Shown here in pieces: positions 1 to 8,436 of a stretch of DNA of 48,947 nucleotides. Position 1 is the first letter of the stretch, and each line of letters begins with the position of its first letter. The position numbers and the translations under genes were made by a program. The stretch is from Sulfuricurvum sp. (GTDB lineage: Bacteria > Campylobacterota > Campylobacteria > Campylobacterales > Sulfurimonadaceae), in the NCBI GenBank assembly GCA_003245815.1, contig QKCD01000132.1, positions 1-48,947 of the forward strand. The letters are read 5' to 3'. The notes beneath the pieces were generated by a model that saw only the letters and a list, made by a program, of their open reading frames with translations, did no database searches and was not told the origin of the DNA.

Positions 1-817
1 GCTCTGCGCCGGGCATTGTGATGACGAAAGGGACGCCCCCCTTCTCGCACTCGAGCACCCAGAGCGTCAGCTGCGACAACCGTGATTCGTCGTCGTCGCC
101 GCACTCTTGAAAATCGAAACGCAGTTTCCGGCTCGCCTCCTCGTTCAAAAACTGCTTGCTCATCACCGTCTCCCCCTTCGCGACGGAGGGCCAGTAGATG
201 AGCGAGGCCGTGTCGCCGCTCTCGTAGCGGCGCACCCCGTCGAAGTCGTCGCGCTCCCCGAAAAGGGAGCGGCGGCGGGCGATCAGCTCCCGCAGCGGTT
301 CCCCCCGGGGCTCCGGGTAGATGAGCACTTGCCGGTCGCGGTCGAAGCGCTTCCCGAAACGCATGTGCGGCAGCGGGTAGAAGCTGCGCAGCTCCGTGGC
401 GGGGAGGCTGGCCCGGCCCCGTTCCGCGAAGGTGACGGAGAGCCTCGCGATCTCCGTCGTGCGGGCGCCGATGCGCCCGACCCGGGCGCTGCTCTCGCCG
501 TTCTCCGCCCAAACGTCGTAGGAGGGAGCGTCCGAGCCGTTCACGAGGGCGACCGTGTACTCCGCCGGAAGATTGGCGAAGAGACGGCCGCAGGAGAGCA
601 GCCGCGCGTCGATCCGGGCGAGGTTTGCCCGCCCCAGTATCTCGGAGACGATGCCAAAGCCCACCAGAAAAAAGAGGCTGATATAGACGATGTTGAAGTT
701 ATGCATGTACGCTTCGAGGAAGAGGGCGACGATAAGGACGACCAGCACCCAGAAATAGCCCGTAATCCGGGCCGTCGTCCCCCTACTCGTCCGCCGGGAC
801 CGCTGCAAAAATCTCAT
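1..817 (-). CDS. DUF58 domain protein, partial (C-terminus outside window)
   Basis: The reverse strand is open from an ATG at 817 to the window edge, 272 codons. Residues about 15-60 hold two hydrophobic segments separated by a short loop with His and Asn, as in the N-terminal membrane hairpin of DUF58 proteins. Further on, FDGVRRYESGD followed by SLIYWPSVAKG matches the DUF58 signature (F-x-G-x-R-x-Y-x-x-G-D, then I-x-W-x-x-x-A). A GGAAG sequence 7 bases upstream supports the start, and the gene overlaps the end of the MoxR gene by 35 bases, so the two are probably translated together. MoxR ATPases and DUF58 proteins are a known pair thought to act in assembly or activation of envelope or von Willebrand-type complexes; the client here lies beyond the window. 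The family call is firm; the role is inference. Confidence 0.85.
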   Translation of the reverse strand, partial: MRFLQRSRRTSRGTTARITGYFWVLVVLIVALFLEAYMHNFNIVYISLFFLVGFGIVSEILGRANLARIDARLLSCGRLFANLPAEYTVALVNGSDAPSYDVWAENGESSARVGRIGARTTEIARLSVTFAERGRASLPATELRSFYPLPHMRFGKRFDRDRQVLIYPEPRGEPLRELIARRRSLFGERDDFDGVRRYESGDTASLIYWPSVAKGETVMSKQFLNEEASRKLRFDFQECGDDDESRLSQLTLWVLECEKGGVPFVITMPGAE

Positions 818-1700
818 CGCTGATCTTCCGGGGGTCCTGCTTCCCCTCCCGCCGCACGAGACGGTGGGCGCAGACGTAAGGGAGCACCTGCCTGACGTCG
901 GCGGGGATGGCGTAGTCGCGCCCCTCCAGCAGGGCCCAGGAACGGGTCATCCGCGCCAGGGCCATCGCGCCCCGGGTCGAGAGCGGCACCCGGTAGAGCC
1001 CGCTCTCCCGGGTAAAGGCGACGACGTTCTGAAGGTAATCGAGCAGCGCGTCGCTGAAACGCACCCCCTCCGCCGCCACGATCAGCTGGCTGCAGACGTC
1101 GGGCGCCACCGGCGCGACGACCTCGTCGATCCGCGCCTTCCGGTCGGAAAGGATCGCCCGCTCCGCCTCCCGGTCCGGGTAGCCCAGCGAGAACGAGATG
1201 AGGAATCGGTCGAGCTGGGAACCGGGAAGTTCGAAGGTACCGACCTCTTCAAAGGGGTTCTTCGTCGCCATAACGAAGAAGGGGCGTTCCAGCGGCATCG
1301 CCTTCCCTTCGACACTGACCTGGATCTCCTCCATCGCCTCGAGCAGGGCGCTCTGGGTCTTGGGGGTTGCTCGGTTGATCTCGTCGGCAAGCAGGAACTG
1401 GGAAAAGAGCGGCCCCTTTTTAAAGACGAAGGCGGACTGCTTCGCATCGAAGTAGTTCACCCCGAGAATGTCCGAGGGGAGCAGGTCGCTGGTGAACTGG
1501 ATCCTCCCGTACCGCAGCCCCAGCACCCGGGCAAAGGTCTTAGCCAGGGTCGTCTTTCCGACTCCCGGAAGATCTTCGATCAAGACGTGCCCTCCCGCCA
1601 GGAAGGCGGCCAGGGAGAGCCGCACCTGCAGCTCCTTGCCCCGGATGACCTTCTGGATCTCGGCGATGATCGCCGCGATGCTATCGCGTTCGTCGTTCAT
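783..1700 (-). CDS. MoxR-family AAA+ ATPase
   Basis: This 305-residue ATPase has the Walker A motif LPGVGKTTLAK near residue 50 and a Walker B/sensor region LLADEINRATPKTQSALLEA typical of MoxR proteins, followed by the ATKNPFEEVGTFELPGSQLDRF block of the same family. MoxR ATPases are chaperone-like and are usually encoded beside DUF58 and vWA proteins, as here. The frame is open back to a TTG at 1724, but I place the start at the ATG at 1700 because GAAGAGGAG sits 9 bases before it. The gene starts 31 bases after the upstream lipoprotein gene and overlaps the DUF58 gene downstream, so it looks like the middle of an operon. The protein has no signal peptide and should be cytoplasmic. Confidence 0.92.
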   Translation of the reverse strand: MNDERDSIAAIIAEIQKVIRGKELQVRLSLAAFLAGGHVLIEDLPGVGKTTLAKTFARVLGLRYGRIQFTSDLLPSDILGVNYFDAKQSAFVFKKGPLFSQFLLADEINRATPKTQSALLEAMEEIQVSVEGKAMPLERPFFVMATKNPFEEVGTFELPGSQLDRFLISFSLGYPDREAERAILSDRKARIDEVVAPVAPDVCSQLIVAAEGVRFSDALLDYLQNVVAFTRESGLYRVPLSTRGAMALARMTRSWALLEGRDYAIPADVRQVLPYVCAHRLVRREGKQDPRKISDEIFAAVPADE

Positions 1701-1731
1701 GCCCATCATCTCCTCTTCTGACAAAATCTAC

Positions 1732-2232
1732 CTACTGCCGCGTCTCGGGGAGATCGCGGATCTTAATCAGGATGTCGTTGGCGCGGTCTTTGAAGCTGAT
1801 CTGCCCCGCTCCGACGCAGTAGAGGATGTCGTACCCCTCCCCCGCGAGCCGCTGTTCGAACCCCTCCCCCGTCGCGACGCGCTCAGCGCCGCCGAAGATC
1901 GGCCGCCCCGTCAGCACGTTTTGCAGCAGGTCGTCGGGGTAGCCGGCGTAGAGGTAGTCGGCGTTGAAGGCGCTTTTGCCCATGCAGCCTGCCGTCACGC
2001 AGACGAGATGGTTGATCTCGATGCGTTCGACCGCCTGTCCCGCGCTGAAGAGCTCCGCCTGGACCGCGTCACCCCCCCTGCGGATAAAGCCGACGTCGTT
2101 GAAGCGCAGCAGCTTCGTCTTGAGAGTGACCAGCTTCGGTTCGCTCGTGCGGTACTCCTTGACGGCGCATCCGCCGAAAAGGAGCAGCACGCTAGCCCAT
2201 AGGATAAAGGATCTGATGGTGCACCTCGTCAC
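1732..2232 (-). CDS. small lipoprotein of unknown function
   Basis: The 166-residue product begins with a short charged stretch, a hydrophobic core and a lipobox ending LLFGGC, so it should be a lipoprotein. The reading frame is open further upstream, but the extra residues are shadow sequence of the aldo-keto reductase. There is no ATG before the lipobox, so I place the start at the GTG at 2232. That makes a 41-base overlap with the aldo-keto reductase gene. The mature part has a pair of cysteines around a CVTAGCMGKSAF stretch and ends in a mixed alpha/beta segment with no catalytic motif I recognise. It resembles the small lipoproteins of H. pylori annotated as the HP0838 family, but I cannot confirm that by eye. 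Its place directly before moxR suggests a shared envelope role. Confidence 0.7.
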   Translation of the reverse strand: MTRCTIRSFILWASVLLLFGGCAVKEYRTSEPKLVTLKTKLLRFNDVGFIRRGGDAVQAELFSAGQAVERIEINHLVCVTAGCMGKSAFNADYLYAGYPDDLLQNVLTGRPIFGGAERVATGEGFEQRLAGEGYDILYCVGAGQISFKDRANDILIKIRDLPETRQ

Positions 2233-3208
2233 AGGCCGCCAGGACGTCGTCGGCGAGTTCCAGTTCCATTGCCGCCAGGCTTGCATCGAGCTGTTCGGGC
2301 CGGGTCGCCCCGATGATCGTCGAGGCGACGAAGTCGAACTGCTTGCTCCATGCGATCGCCAGCGTCACCGGGTCGAGCCCCACCTCCGCGGCGATCTTCA
2401 GGTAAAGCTGCGTCGAGGCGAGGGTCCTGTCGTTCATAAAACGGGTCGCCATCAGGCGCTGGCGCCGGTTCGGGGATTTCAGGTAATCGGAGAAGCGCCC
2501 CTTCGCCCCGGGATCCTGGTTGTACTTGCCGCTGAGCACCCCGCCCGCCAGCGGCGAATAGGGGAGCAGGCTCACCTGCTCGCGGCGCGCCAGCTCGGCG
2601 AGCTCGTCGAGGAAGCGGCGGTTGAGCAGGGAGAAGTTGTTCTGGATCGACTCGAAGCGGGCGAACTTCTCGTACCGGGAGACCATCAGCGCCTTCGCCG
2701 TGCCGTAGGCGGTGTCGTTGGAAGTGCCGATGTAGCGCACCTTGCCGCTGCGCACAAGGCGGTCGAAGGCCTCCATCGACTCCTCGATGGGGACGACCGT
2801 GTCGGGCCAGTGCATCTGGTAGAGGTCGATGTAGTCGGTGTCGAGGCGCTTGAGGGAGCCCTCCACGGCCCGCTCGATATGGAAGCGGTCGATGGCCGTC
2901 AGCCCGTGACGGATCGGCGGTACGAACCACCCCGATGCCGCCCCGGCGACCTTGGTCGCGAGAATGACGCTCTCTCTCGGTTTCGTCTTCAGCCAGCGCC
3001 CGACGATCTCCTCGGTGATCCCCGCCAGCTTTGTCTGCGGCGGCACCGGGTAGAGCTCGGCAGTATCGAAGAAGTTAACCCCGGCGGCGTAAGCCTTGTC
3101 GAGGATCTCGAAGGCCGTCGGCTCGTCGCACTGGGTCCCGAAGGTCATCGTTCCCATGCAGATCGGGCTGACGCGAAGGCCGGTTTTGCCGATGTAGCGG
3201 TAGTTCAT
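2192..3208 (-). CDS. aldo/keto reductase
   Basis: This 338-residue protein carries the aldo/keto reductase tetrad in order: Asp and Tyr in NFFDTAELYP, Lys in ILATKVAG and His in DLYQMHWPD. The C-terminal NADPH-binding part (IIGATRPEQLDASL) is also typical. It starts MNYRYIGKTGLRVS, the usual N-terminus of the Tas/YajO type. The frame is open further upstream, but the ATG at 3208 has AAGGA at a good distance and matches the family N-terminus. The substrate cannot be told from sequence; members reduce carbonyl compounds with NADPH in the cytoplasm. A clear TATAAT lies about 60 bases upstream, so this gene probably heads the row with the lipoprotein, MoxR and DUF58 genes. Confidence 0.93.
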   Translation of the reverse strand: MNYRYIGKTGLRVSPICMGTMTFGTQCDEPTAFEILDKAYAAGVNFFDTAELYPVPPQTKLAGITEEIVGRWLKTKPRESVILATKVAGAASGWFVPPIRHGLTAIDRFHIERAVEGSLKRLDTDYIDLYQMHWPDTVVPIEESMEAFDRLVRSGKVRYIGTSNDTAYGTAKALMVSRYEKFARFESIQNNFSLLNRRFLDELAELARREQVSLLPYSPLAGGVLSGKYNQDPGAKGRFSDYLKSPNRRQRLMATRFMNDRTLASTQLYLKIAAEVGLDPVTLAIAWSKQFDFVASTIIGATRPEQLDASLAAMELELADDVLAACDEVHHQILYPMG

Positions 3209-3268
3209 AGGAGTCCTTGGTCTGGTAGATGGCGTGCTGCTCCGGACAGAACGGAAAGCGATCTCCAT

Positions 3269-3274
3269 ATTATA
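3269..3274 (-). promoter_or_regulatory. -10 box TATAAT for the aldo/keto reductase gene
   Basis: Perfect TATAAT on the minus strand about 60 bases before the ATG at 3208, leaving a leader of about 54 bases that contains the AAGGA ribosome binding site. Campylobacterota promoters often lack a clear -35 box and none is obvious here. Confidence 0.6.
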
Positions 3275-3323
3275 CGCTACCCCGGGCGCATCCCGCCGGC
3301 CCTCCCCGTCGCTTCAGGGGCTC

Positions 3324-5744
3324 TTAAGAACGCGCTTTCGGCTCCAGCAGGGTCCCCGCGCAGAGGGGCTCGTTCAGCGGCTCACTGAAGTAGTATCCCT
3401 GGAACTCGTCGATGCCGATATCGCGGCACACCTCGTAGACCGCCCGGCAGTGGACGAACTCGGCGATCGTCATGATCTGCAGCTTCCGGGCGAAGCCGAC
3501 GATCGTCTCGACGATGGCCCGGGCATTGGGGTCCTCGTGGATCGAACGGATCAGCGAACCGTCGATCTTAAGGTAATCGGGGGCGAGTTTGAGGATGTAG
3601 GAGAAGTTGGAGTAGCCCGAACCGAAGTCGTCGATAGCGATCTTCGCGCCCAGACGGCGCACCTCTTCGACAAAACGCTCCACCTCCTCGAAATTAAGGA
3701 TACTCTCCGTCTCGACGATCTCGAAGACGACCCGCTCCTGCTCCGGGAACCCCTGCAGCAGTTCATGAATCAGGGCAACCGTCTCGGCGTCGAGAATGTC
3801 ATCGACAGTGATATTGACGCTGAAACTGCAGTCGTGATCGGCAAAGGCCGCGAAACTCTTTTTCAGGACGATCCGCGAGATCGCTTTGTAGTAGCGGGTG
3901 TTCTTGGCGAACTCCAGGAACTCCGCCGGCGAGAGCACCCGCGACCCCTCTACCATCCGTACCAGCGTCTCCTGCTTGCTCAGCCTTCCGTCGCGGCCAA
4001 GGATGGGCTGGAAACGGAGTACGAAACGCTCCTCCGCGATGGCGTTTTTGATCGCCTCGGTGAGGGCGATGCTCTCGAGGTTCGTCTCGTAGAGCCCCAT
4101 GTCCGCCGAGTAGACCAGGCAGTTCTTGTGTTTCTCCTGCGCCGCATGCAGGGCCAGGTCCGCCGTTTCGACGAGGTACTCCCGCTCGAAACTGATCCCC
4201 GCCGCCAGATCGATGAAGATGCCGGTCCGCTCTGATCCGACGATGAAGGCTTTCGCCTCCGCCTCGGTTACGAGGGCGGCGACCGCTTCCTCGAACCCTT
4301 CGGTATCGCGGCGCGGGACAACGGCGAACTCGTCCGAACCGAAACGATAGACCGCCAGCCGTGCCTTGGCGCAGCGGCTTTTGTAGAAGAGCGCGACCTC
4401 CCGGAGCAGTTCGTTGCCCACCTCGATCCCGTAGAGGTCATTGATCCGCTTGAATCCGTTGATGTCGATGAGTGCCGTAGCCGGGGCCTGCCAGGCGGCG
4501 ATATCCCGGAAAAAGGCGTTGCGGTTCGGCAGACCCGTCAGCGTGTCGCTGTAGAGCTGGTGTTCCAGGCGGCTGTTGGCCTCGAAGAGCGCCTGCGTCT
4601 TCTTCTCGACGCGGCGCGCGAGACTCTTGCTGAAGTCCTTCAGGGCGTGTCCCATATCCACGATGTTGAGCTGCAGCGCCGCGATTTCGTCGCCGCCGCT
4701 CTCCTCCTTCAGCGCCTTGGCGTCGTACTCGGCGAGGCTTTCGAACCGCTGCGCCTTCAGCTCCTCCGCCAGCCGGCTGATCGCGGCGATCCGCCGGCGC
4801 GTCTTCTGCACATAGTTCTGGGTCAGCAGGAAGAAAAGGAAGCCGATGCAGACCAGCAGCAGGAGGTTCTTGATCAGGCGGCTGTAAAAGCGTTCGTAGA
4901 GGTAACCGACATCGTTGAGGACCCCCACATACCCCATCACCTCGCCGTTGAAATCCTCCAGGGGATAGGTATCGACCACGTACTTCGTGCCGTCAACCTC
5001 CAGCGTCCCGCCGGAGTGTACCAGGTCGATCTGCCCCATCATCGCCTCGGAGAGCGGCAGGGTTCTTTCCGCGAAGAGGTAGTCGCCGACCCGCGTCTTG
5101 TCCCGGATAAAGGCGTTATAGTAGCTTTCCGAGAGGTTCTCCGCCGAAGCGGCGGTATAGACGAGAAACGCCTCTTTCCCCGTCAGACGTTTGAGCATGG
5201 CCGGAATCCAGTCCACTTTCTTCCCCAGGGAGATGCCCCCGAGCATCGTACCGTTGGCGTCGACGATCGGGTAGGTCGCCCGTACCCCCGCGTAGGTCTT
5301 GCACATCATCAGGTGGGTGCTGTGCCGAAAGGAGGAGGTGATCCAGACGATATCCTTGCGTACCCGCTGGACATCCGCTCCGATAGAGCCGAAATTGGAA
5401 AAGTTGACGAAGGAGACGGCGGGCGGCTTGAAGAAGTGGATCTCGTACACAAGGTTCTCCTCCTTCACCTGCTGCCAGAAGGGGAGTTTGTCATCCACGA
5501 TCAGCTGAGGGTTGTTCTGCTGATAGGCCCGGATCACCACGGGATCCGTCGCCAGCTCCAGGGCAAGCGCCTGCACGCTCTGCTTCTGAAGGTCCAGCAC
5601 GGTCTTGAGGTGAATGCGGTCCTGTTCGTACCACTCCTCTTTCGACTTTTCGAAACCGGAGTAGACCGTCACCCCTTCATTGGCGACGACGAAGAGGATC
5701 AACAGTGCGATCAGCGTGATGAAAAACTTGTTGCGGATATTCAT
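3324..5744 (-). CDS. membrane Cache-GGDEF-EAL cyclic-di-GMP protein
   Basis: The 806-residue protein has a transmembrane helix near residues 8-24 and a periplasmic Cache-like sensor of about 250 residues. A second helix lies near 291-310, followed by a HAMP-like or coiled linker to about 395. A GGDEF domain (about 398-550) and an EAL domain (about 560-800) complete it. The GGDEF site reads GSDEF at 469-473 and no RxxD inhibitory site precedes it. In the EAL domain the name motif reads ETL (592-594), but other metal and substrate positions look kept: an Asn in SVNIT, FEIVETES, AIDDFGSGYSN, LKIDGS, and a first Glu in the AEFVH segment where families usually have AEGVE. So phosphodiesterase activity seems possible and cyclase activity uncertain. 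The gene is transcribed away from dinB, and its -10 box lies only 8 bases before the ATG. Confidence 0.9.
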   Translation of the reverse strand: MNIRNKFFITLIALLILFVVANEGVTVYSGFEKSKEEWYEQDRIHLKTVLDLQKQSVQALALELATDPVVIRAYQQNNPQLIVDDKLPFWQQVKEENLVYEIHFFKPPAVSFVNFSNFGSIGADVQRVRKDIVWITSSFRHSTHLMMCKTYAGVRATYPIVDANGTMLGGISLGKKVDWIPAMLKRLTGKEAFLVYTAASAENLSESYYNAFIRDKTRVGDYLFAERTLPLSEAMMGQIDLVHSGGTLEVDGTKYVVDTYPLEDFNGEVMGYVGVLNDVGYLYERFYSRLIKNLLLLVCIGFLFFLLTQNYVQKTRRRIAAISRLAEELKAQRFESLAEYDAKALKEESGGDEIAALQLNIVDMGHALKDFSKSLARRVEKKTQALFEANSRLEHQLYSDTLTGLPNRNAFFRDIAAWQAPATALIDINGFKRINDLYGIEVGNELLREVALFYKSRCAKARLAVYRFGSDEFAVVPRRDTEGFEEAVAALVTEAEAKAFIVGSERTGIFIDLAAGISFEREYLVETADLALHAAQEKHKNCLVYSADMGLYETNLESIALTEAIKNAIAEERFVLRFQPILGRDGRLSKQETLVRMVEGSRVLSPAEFLEFAKNTRYYKAISRIVLKKSFAAFADHDCSFSVNITVDDILDAETVALIHELLQGFPEQERVVFEIVETESILNFEEVERFVEEVRRLGAKIAIDDFGSGYSNFSYILKLAPDYLKIDGSLIRSIHEDPNARAIVETIVGFARKLQIMTIAEFVHCRAVYEVCRDIGIDEFQGYYFSEPLNEPLCAGTLLEPKARS

Positions 5745-5752
5745 AACTGCCC

Positions 5753-5758
5753 ATTATA
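5753..5758 (-). promoter_or_regulatory. -10 box TATAAT for the GGDEF-EAL gene, near-leaderless
   Basis: Perfect TATAAT on the minus strand ending 8 bases before the ATG at 5744. No purine-rich ribosome binding site lies between box and start, so the transcript would start at or within a base or two of the start codon. Confidence 0.55.
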
Positions 5759-5824
5759 ACGGCCAAAAGTTACTGCATGGATTTGCGCCCTGCCATTTTT
5801 TTTCCTTCCCGCCCGATTCGGCAC

Positions 5825-5830
5825 TAGACT
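5825..5830 (+). promoter_or_regulatory. -10-like box TAGACT for dinB, near-leaderless
   Basis: TAGACT keeps the TAnAnT core and ends 7 bases before the dinB ATG. The 93-base divergent interval shows no ribosome binding site for dinB, consistent with a leaderless message. Confidence 0.4.
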
Positions 5831-5837
5831 GTCGGTT

Positions 5838-7121
5838 ATGAAGATCCATATCGACCTCGACTGCTTTTTCGTCTCCGCCGAACGCACCCGTGACCCCTCG
5901 CTGCACAACCGTCCCGTAGGCATCGGCGGACGGGGGGACCAGCAGATCTTCGCCCGCGACAGCGGCCACCAGACGGTGAACCTCGAAAACAGCGGCTCCT
6001 TCGTCGGCACCTTCTTCCAGGCCTATGAGCCGCCCGTTTGCAGCGATATGGAGAAGTTTACCGACCCCGACGGGCGCATCCGGGGGATCCTCACCACCGC
6101 CAGCTACGAGGCCCGCAAGTACGGCATCAATACCGGCACCACGATCCGCGAGGCGCTGCAGAAGTGCCCCCACCTCATCGTCAGGGCGCCGGATATGAAG
6201 CTCTACCAGCGCCTCTCCCACGAGCTGCACGCCTTTTTGCAGGCGCGCATCCCCGTCATCGAGCAGGCGAGCATCGACGAGTTCTACGGCGACCTCGGCG
6301 GCTGGGTCGCCGACGCGGAGGTGCCATGGTTCATCGACATGCTCCGCCACGAGATCAGACGCGCCCTCGACCTCCCCGTCTCCATCGGGGCGGCACGAAG
6401 CAAGTATATCGCCAAGCTGGCGACGGAGCAGGCCAAGCCCTTCGGCTGCAAAACCGTCACCCCCGAGGAGTTCGGCGCCTTCATCACCCCCATCCCCGTC
6501 CGGAAGTTCCCCGGCATCGGCCGCAGCATGCAACGTAAACTCGCCGCCTACCGCATCGAGACCCTGGGCGAACTGCTGCGCGCCCGTGGCCTCGTGGAGT
6601 CCTGGGGACCCTACGCCCGGGAGCTCTGCCGCCGGGTCGCCGGCACGGACGACGCGGAGGTCGTCCCCGACCACGTCCGCAAGTCCATCGGCATCTCCCG
6701 AACCTTCGACCCCCTGCGCGACCGGGGCGAGATGCGCCGCCGCGTCGTCATCCTCGCCCGCCATCTCGCCTACGCCATCATGCGTATCGGGGTGATCCCG
6801 ACGACCTTTCACGTCGGCATCCGCTACCAGCAGCACCAGAGTTCCCATGCCAACATCACCGAGAATCGCCTCTTCGGCGAGAAGTGGTTCAAGGAGCTCG
6901 TCCTCTCCCTCTTCTACCGGGCCGATACCCACAAGGAGCTCGCCATCGTCCGCCTCTCCATCCACTGCTCCCACTTCACCCATATCAGCCGCCGCGAACT
7001 CTCGCTGCTGCACTTCGAGGAGGACCGCAAGGCACACCGCCTCAGCGAACACACCCAGAGCGTCCGGGAGAAGTACGGCCTGGATATGCTAAAGTGGGGA
7101 AGTGAAATGGGGAAAGGATGA
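5838..7121 (+). CDS. dinB: Y-family DNA polymerase (DinB/Pol IV type)
   Basis: The 427-residue protein begins MKIHIDLDCFF, the first catalytic Asp motif (Asp6, Asp8) with the aromatic steric-gate pair. It then has ASYEARKYGI and the second catalytic motif SIDEF (Asp147, Glu148). A helix-hairpin-helix thumb (KFPGIGRSMQRKL near 240) and a little-finger region follow. These polymerases copy past damaged bases. An atypical stretch of roughly 50 residues (about 30-80, Gly- and Phe-rich) separates the first Asp motif from the finger segment; I remember related 'DNA polymerase Y family' proteins in this phylum with the same shape, but did not check. The ATG at 5838 is the only sensible start. The next gene starts 4 bases after the stop, forming a small repair operon. 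Confidence 0.93.
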   Translation: MKIHIDLDCFFVSAERTRDPSLHNRPVGIGGRGDQQIFARDSGHQTVNLENSGSFVGTFFQAYEPPVCSDMEKFTDPDGRIRGILTTASYEARKYGINTGTTIREALQKCPHLIVRAPDMKLYQRLSHELHAFLQARIPVIEQASIDEFYGDLGGWVADAEVPWFIDMLRHEIRRALDLPVSIGAARSKYIAKLATEQAKPFGCKTVTPEEFGAFITPIPVRKFPGIGRSMQRKLAAYRIETLGELLRARGLVESWGPYARELCRRVAGTDDAEVVPDHVRKSIGISRTFDPLRDRGEMRRRVVILARHLAYAIMRIGVIPTTFHVGIRYQQHQSSHANITENRLFGEKWFKELVLSLFYRADTHKELAIVRLSIHCSHFTHISRRELSLLHFEEDRKAHRLSEHTQSVREKYGLDMLKWGSEMGKG

Positions 7122-7125
7122 CACC

Positions 7126-7431
7126 ATGGGAACCCCGGATTTCGACGCACGCTGCTACGCCCTGCTCCGCTTGATCCCTCCGGGCAGGGTGACGACCTAC
7201 AAGCTCCTCGCCGAAGCGCTGGGCACAAAGGCGTGGCGCGCCGTCGGCAACGCCCTCTCCCGCAACCCCGACCTTGTCACTGTTCGCTGCCACCGGGTCG
7301 TACGCAGCGACGGGGGCATCGGCGGCTACGCCGGGGGCACCGCGCGCAAGATCGCGCTGCTGGAGGCGGAGGGTGTTACGATCCGGGAGGGGAAAGTCGC
7401 CGATCTGCCGCGGCATCTGTTCCGCTTTTGA
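7126..7431 (+). CDS. MGMT-family alkyltransferase, DNA-binding domain only
   Basis: This 101-residue protein corresponds to the C-terminal half of O6-methylguanine-DNA methyltransferase. It has PPGRVTTYKLLAEALG, a helix with RAVGNALSRNP, then VRCHRVVRSDGGIGGYAGG and KIALLEAEG. The acceptor Cys is present (CHRV), unlike alkyltransferase-like proteins that have Trp there, but the Pro normally before it is Arg. The N-terminal domain of full-length enzymes is missing, which is common in small members. I place the start at the ATG at 7126, with AAAGGA 8 bases upstream. The gene follows dinB by 4 bases, so a tolerance or repair function for alkylated DNA, coexpressed with a bypass polymerase, is a fair inference. 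Confidence 0.88.
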   Translation: MGTPDFDARCYALLRLIPPGRVTTYKLLAEALGTKAWRAVGNALSRNPDLVTVRCHRVVRSDGGIGGYAGGTARKIALLEAEGVTIREGKVADLPRHLFRF

Positions 7432-7442
7432 AAAAGTGCGGC

Positions 7443-7448
7443 TATAAT
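7443..7448 (+). promoter_or_regulatory. -10 box TATAAT upstream of the DUF234 gene
   Basis: Perfect TATAAT 12-17 bases after the alkyltransferase stop codon and about 50 bases before the ATG of the DUF234 gene. It suggests that gene has its own promoter although it lies in the same orientation as dinB. Confidence 0.55.
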
Positions 7449-7497
7449 ACACCCATACCATCATAAGGGATGCCCGATCAACCTGCCTGCCGATGCG

Positions 7498-8436
7498 ATG
7501 CTCCTGCGCCAGTTCCGTTCCTTCCATGTCCGCCACTTCCCCGACGACATGGAACGCCTGATCGAATACTTCGCCGTCTTCGGCGGACTGGGATGGGAGA
7601 TCGACGTCGACCAGCCCCTCGAGTCGCTGATCGTCACCCACATCCTCGACAACTACGGCCACCTCTACAACGAGATCTGCCGCCGTGCAACGGATGACCC
7701 CTCCTACCACCGGCTGCTCAGCGCCGTCGCCGTCGGCGACCGCCGAATGCACTCCGCCTTCAAGCGCTCCCATATGAGCGAGACAAAGGGGGGACAGGCC
7801 CTGAACTACCTGCGCGACAGCGGTATTCTGGAGATGGAGTACTCCCGCGAGGCCCCGCCGGTGCGTGACTACCCCAAGCAGAAACTCAAGCGCGAAATCG
7901 CCCGCCACCGCATCTCGCACAAAATGCGCTTCACCTCCCCCTTTCTGCGCTTCTGGTTCTACTTCGTCGCCCCGCTGCACCGGGAGATCGAAACGGGGCG
8001 CTACGAGAAGCTTCTCGAACGCTTCGCGGAGCGCCGCCAGGCCTTCACCGGGCGGGTCTTCGAGGCGCTATCGAACCTCTTTCTCGAGCGGATGCAGCAG
8101 GAGGACCCCATCGTCGAGGCGGGGAGCTACTGGGACCGCCAGGTGGAGATCGACATCTTCGCCCGTACCGCGTCGGGACGCGTCATCATCGGCGAGTGCA
8201 AGTGGACCAACCACAAGATCAACAAGAGCGAACTGACGAAACTGCTGGCCAAGTGCGAGACGATCGAACTCGAACCCGACGTCGTCGCGATGTTCTGCAA
8301 ACGGGGGTTCTCCAAGGAGCTCGAACAGATGAAGGGGAGCGCGCTGGAACTCTACAGCGCCAAGGATTTCGAATGGCTGCTGCAGGGGGTCACGCCGGGG
8401 GAACTGATCCGGGGGTACGCGCCCGCGACTAGCTGA
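7498..8436 (+). CDS. free-standing DUF234 protein, PD-(D/E)XK nuclease-like
   Basis: The 312 residues match the C-terminal half of archaeal-type ATPases (DUF234). A winged-helix-like region (about 70-120) is followed by RISHKMRFTSPFLRFWFYF and then a nuclease-like core with GRVFEALSNLF, EIDIFAR and IIGECKWT. The E-x-D ... E-C-K pattern is that of PD-(D/E)XK nucleases. In the usual architecture this part follows an AAA+ ATPase domain of about 200 residues, which is absent. AAGGGA lies 22 bases upstream of the ATG at 7498 and there is no better in-frame ATG, so the start is uncertain; a non-ATG codon around 7477 is possible. The gene converges on the J-domain gene and their ends overlap by 8 bases. 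Partner ATPase and substrate are unknown. Confidence 0.8.
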   Translation: MLLRQFRSFHVRHFPDDMERLIEYFAVFGGLGWEIDVDQPLESLIVTHILDNYGHLYNEICRRATDDPSYHRLLSAVAVGDRRMHSAFKRSHMSETKGGQALNYLRDSGILEMEYSREAPPVRDYPKQKLKREIARHRISHKMRFTSPFLRFWFYFVAPLHREIETGRYEKLLERFAERRQAFTGRVFEALSNLFLERMQQEDPIVEAGSYWDRQVEIDIFARTASGRVIIGECKWTNHKINKSELTKLLAKCETIELEPDVVAMFCKRGFSKELEQMKGSALELYSAKDFEWLLQGVTPGELIRGYAPATS

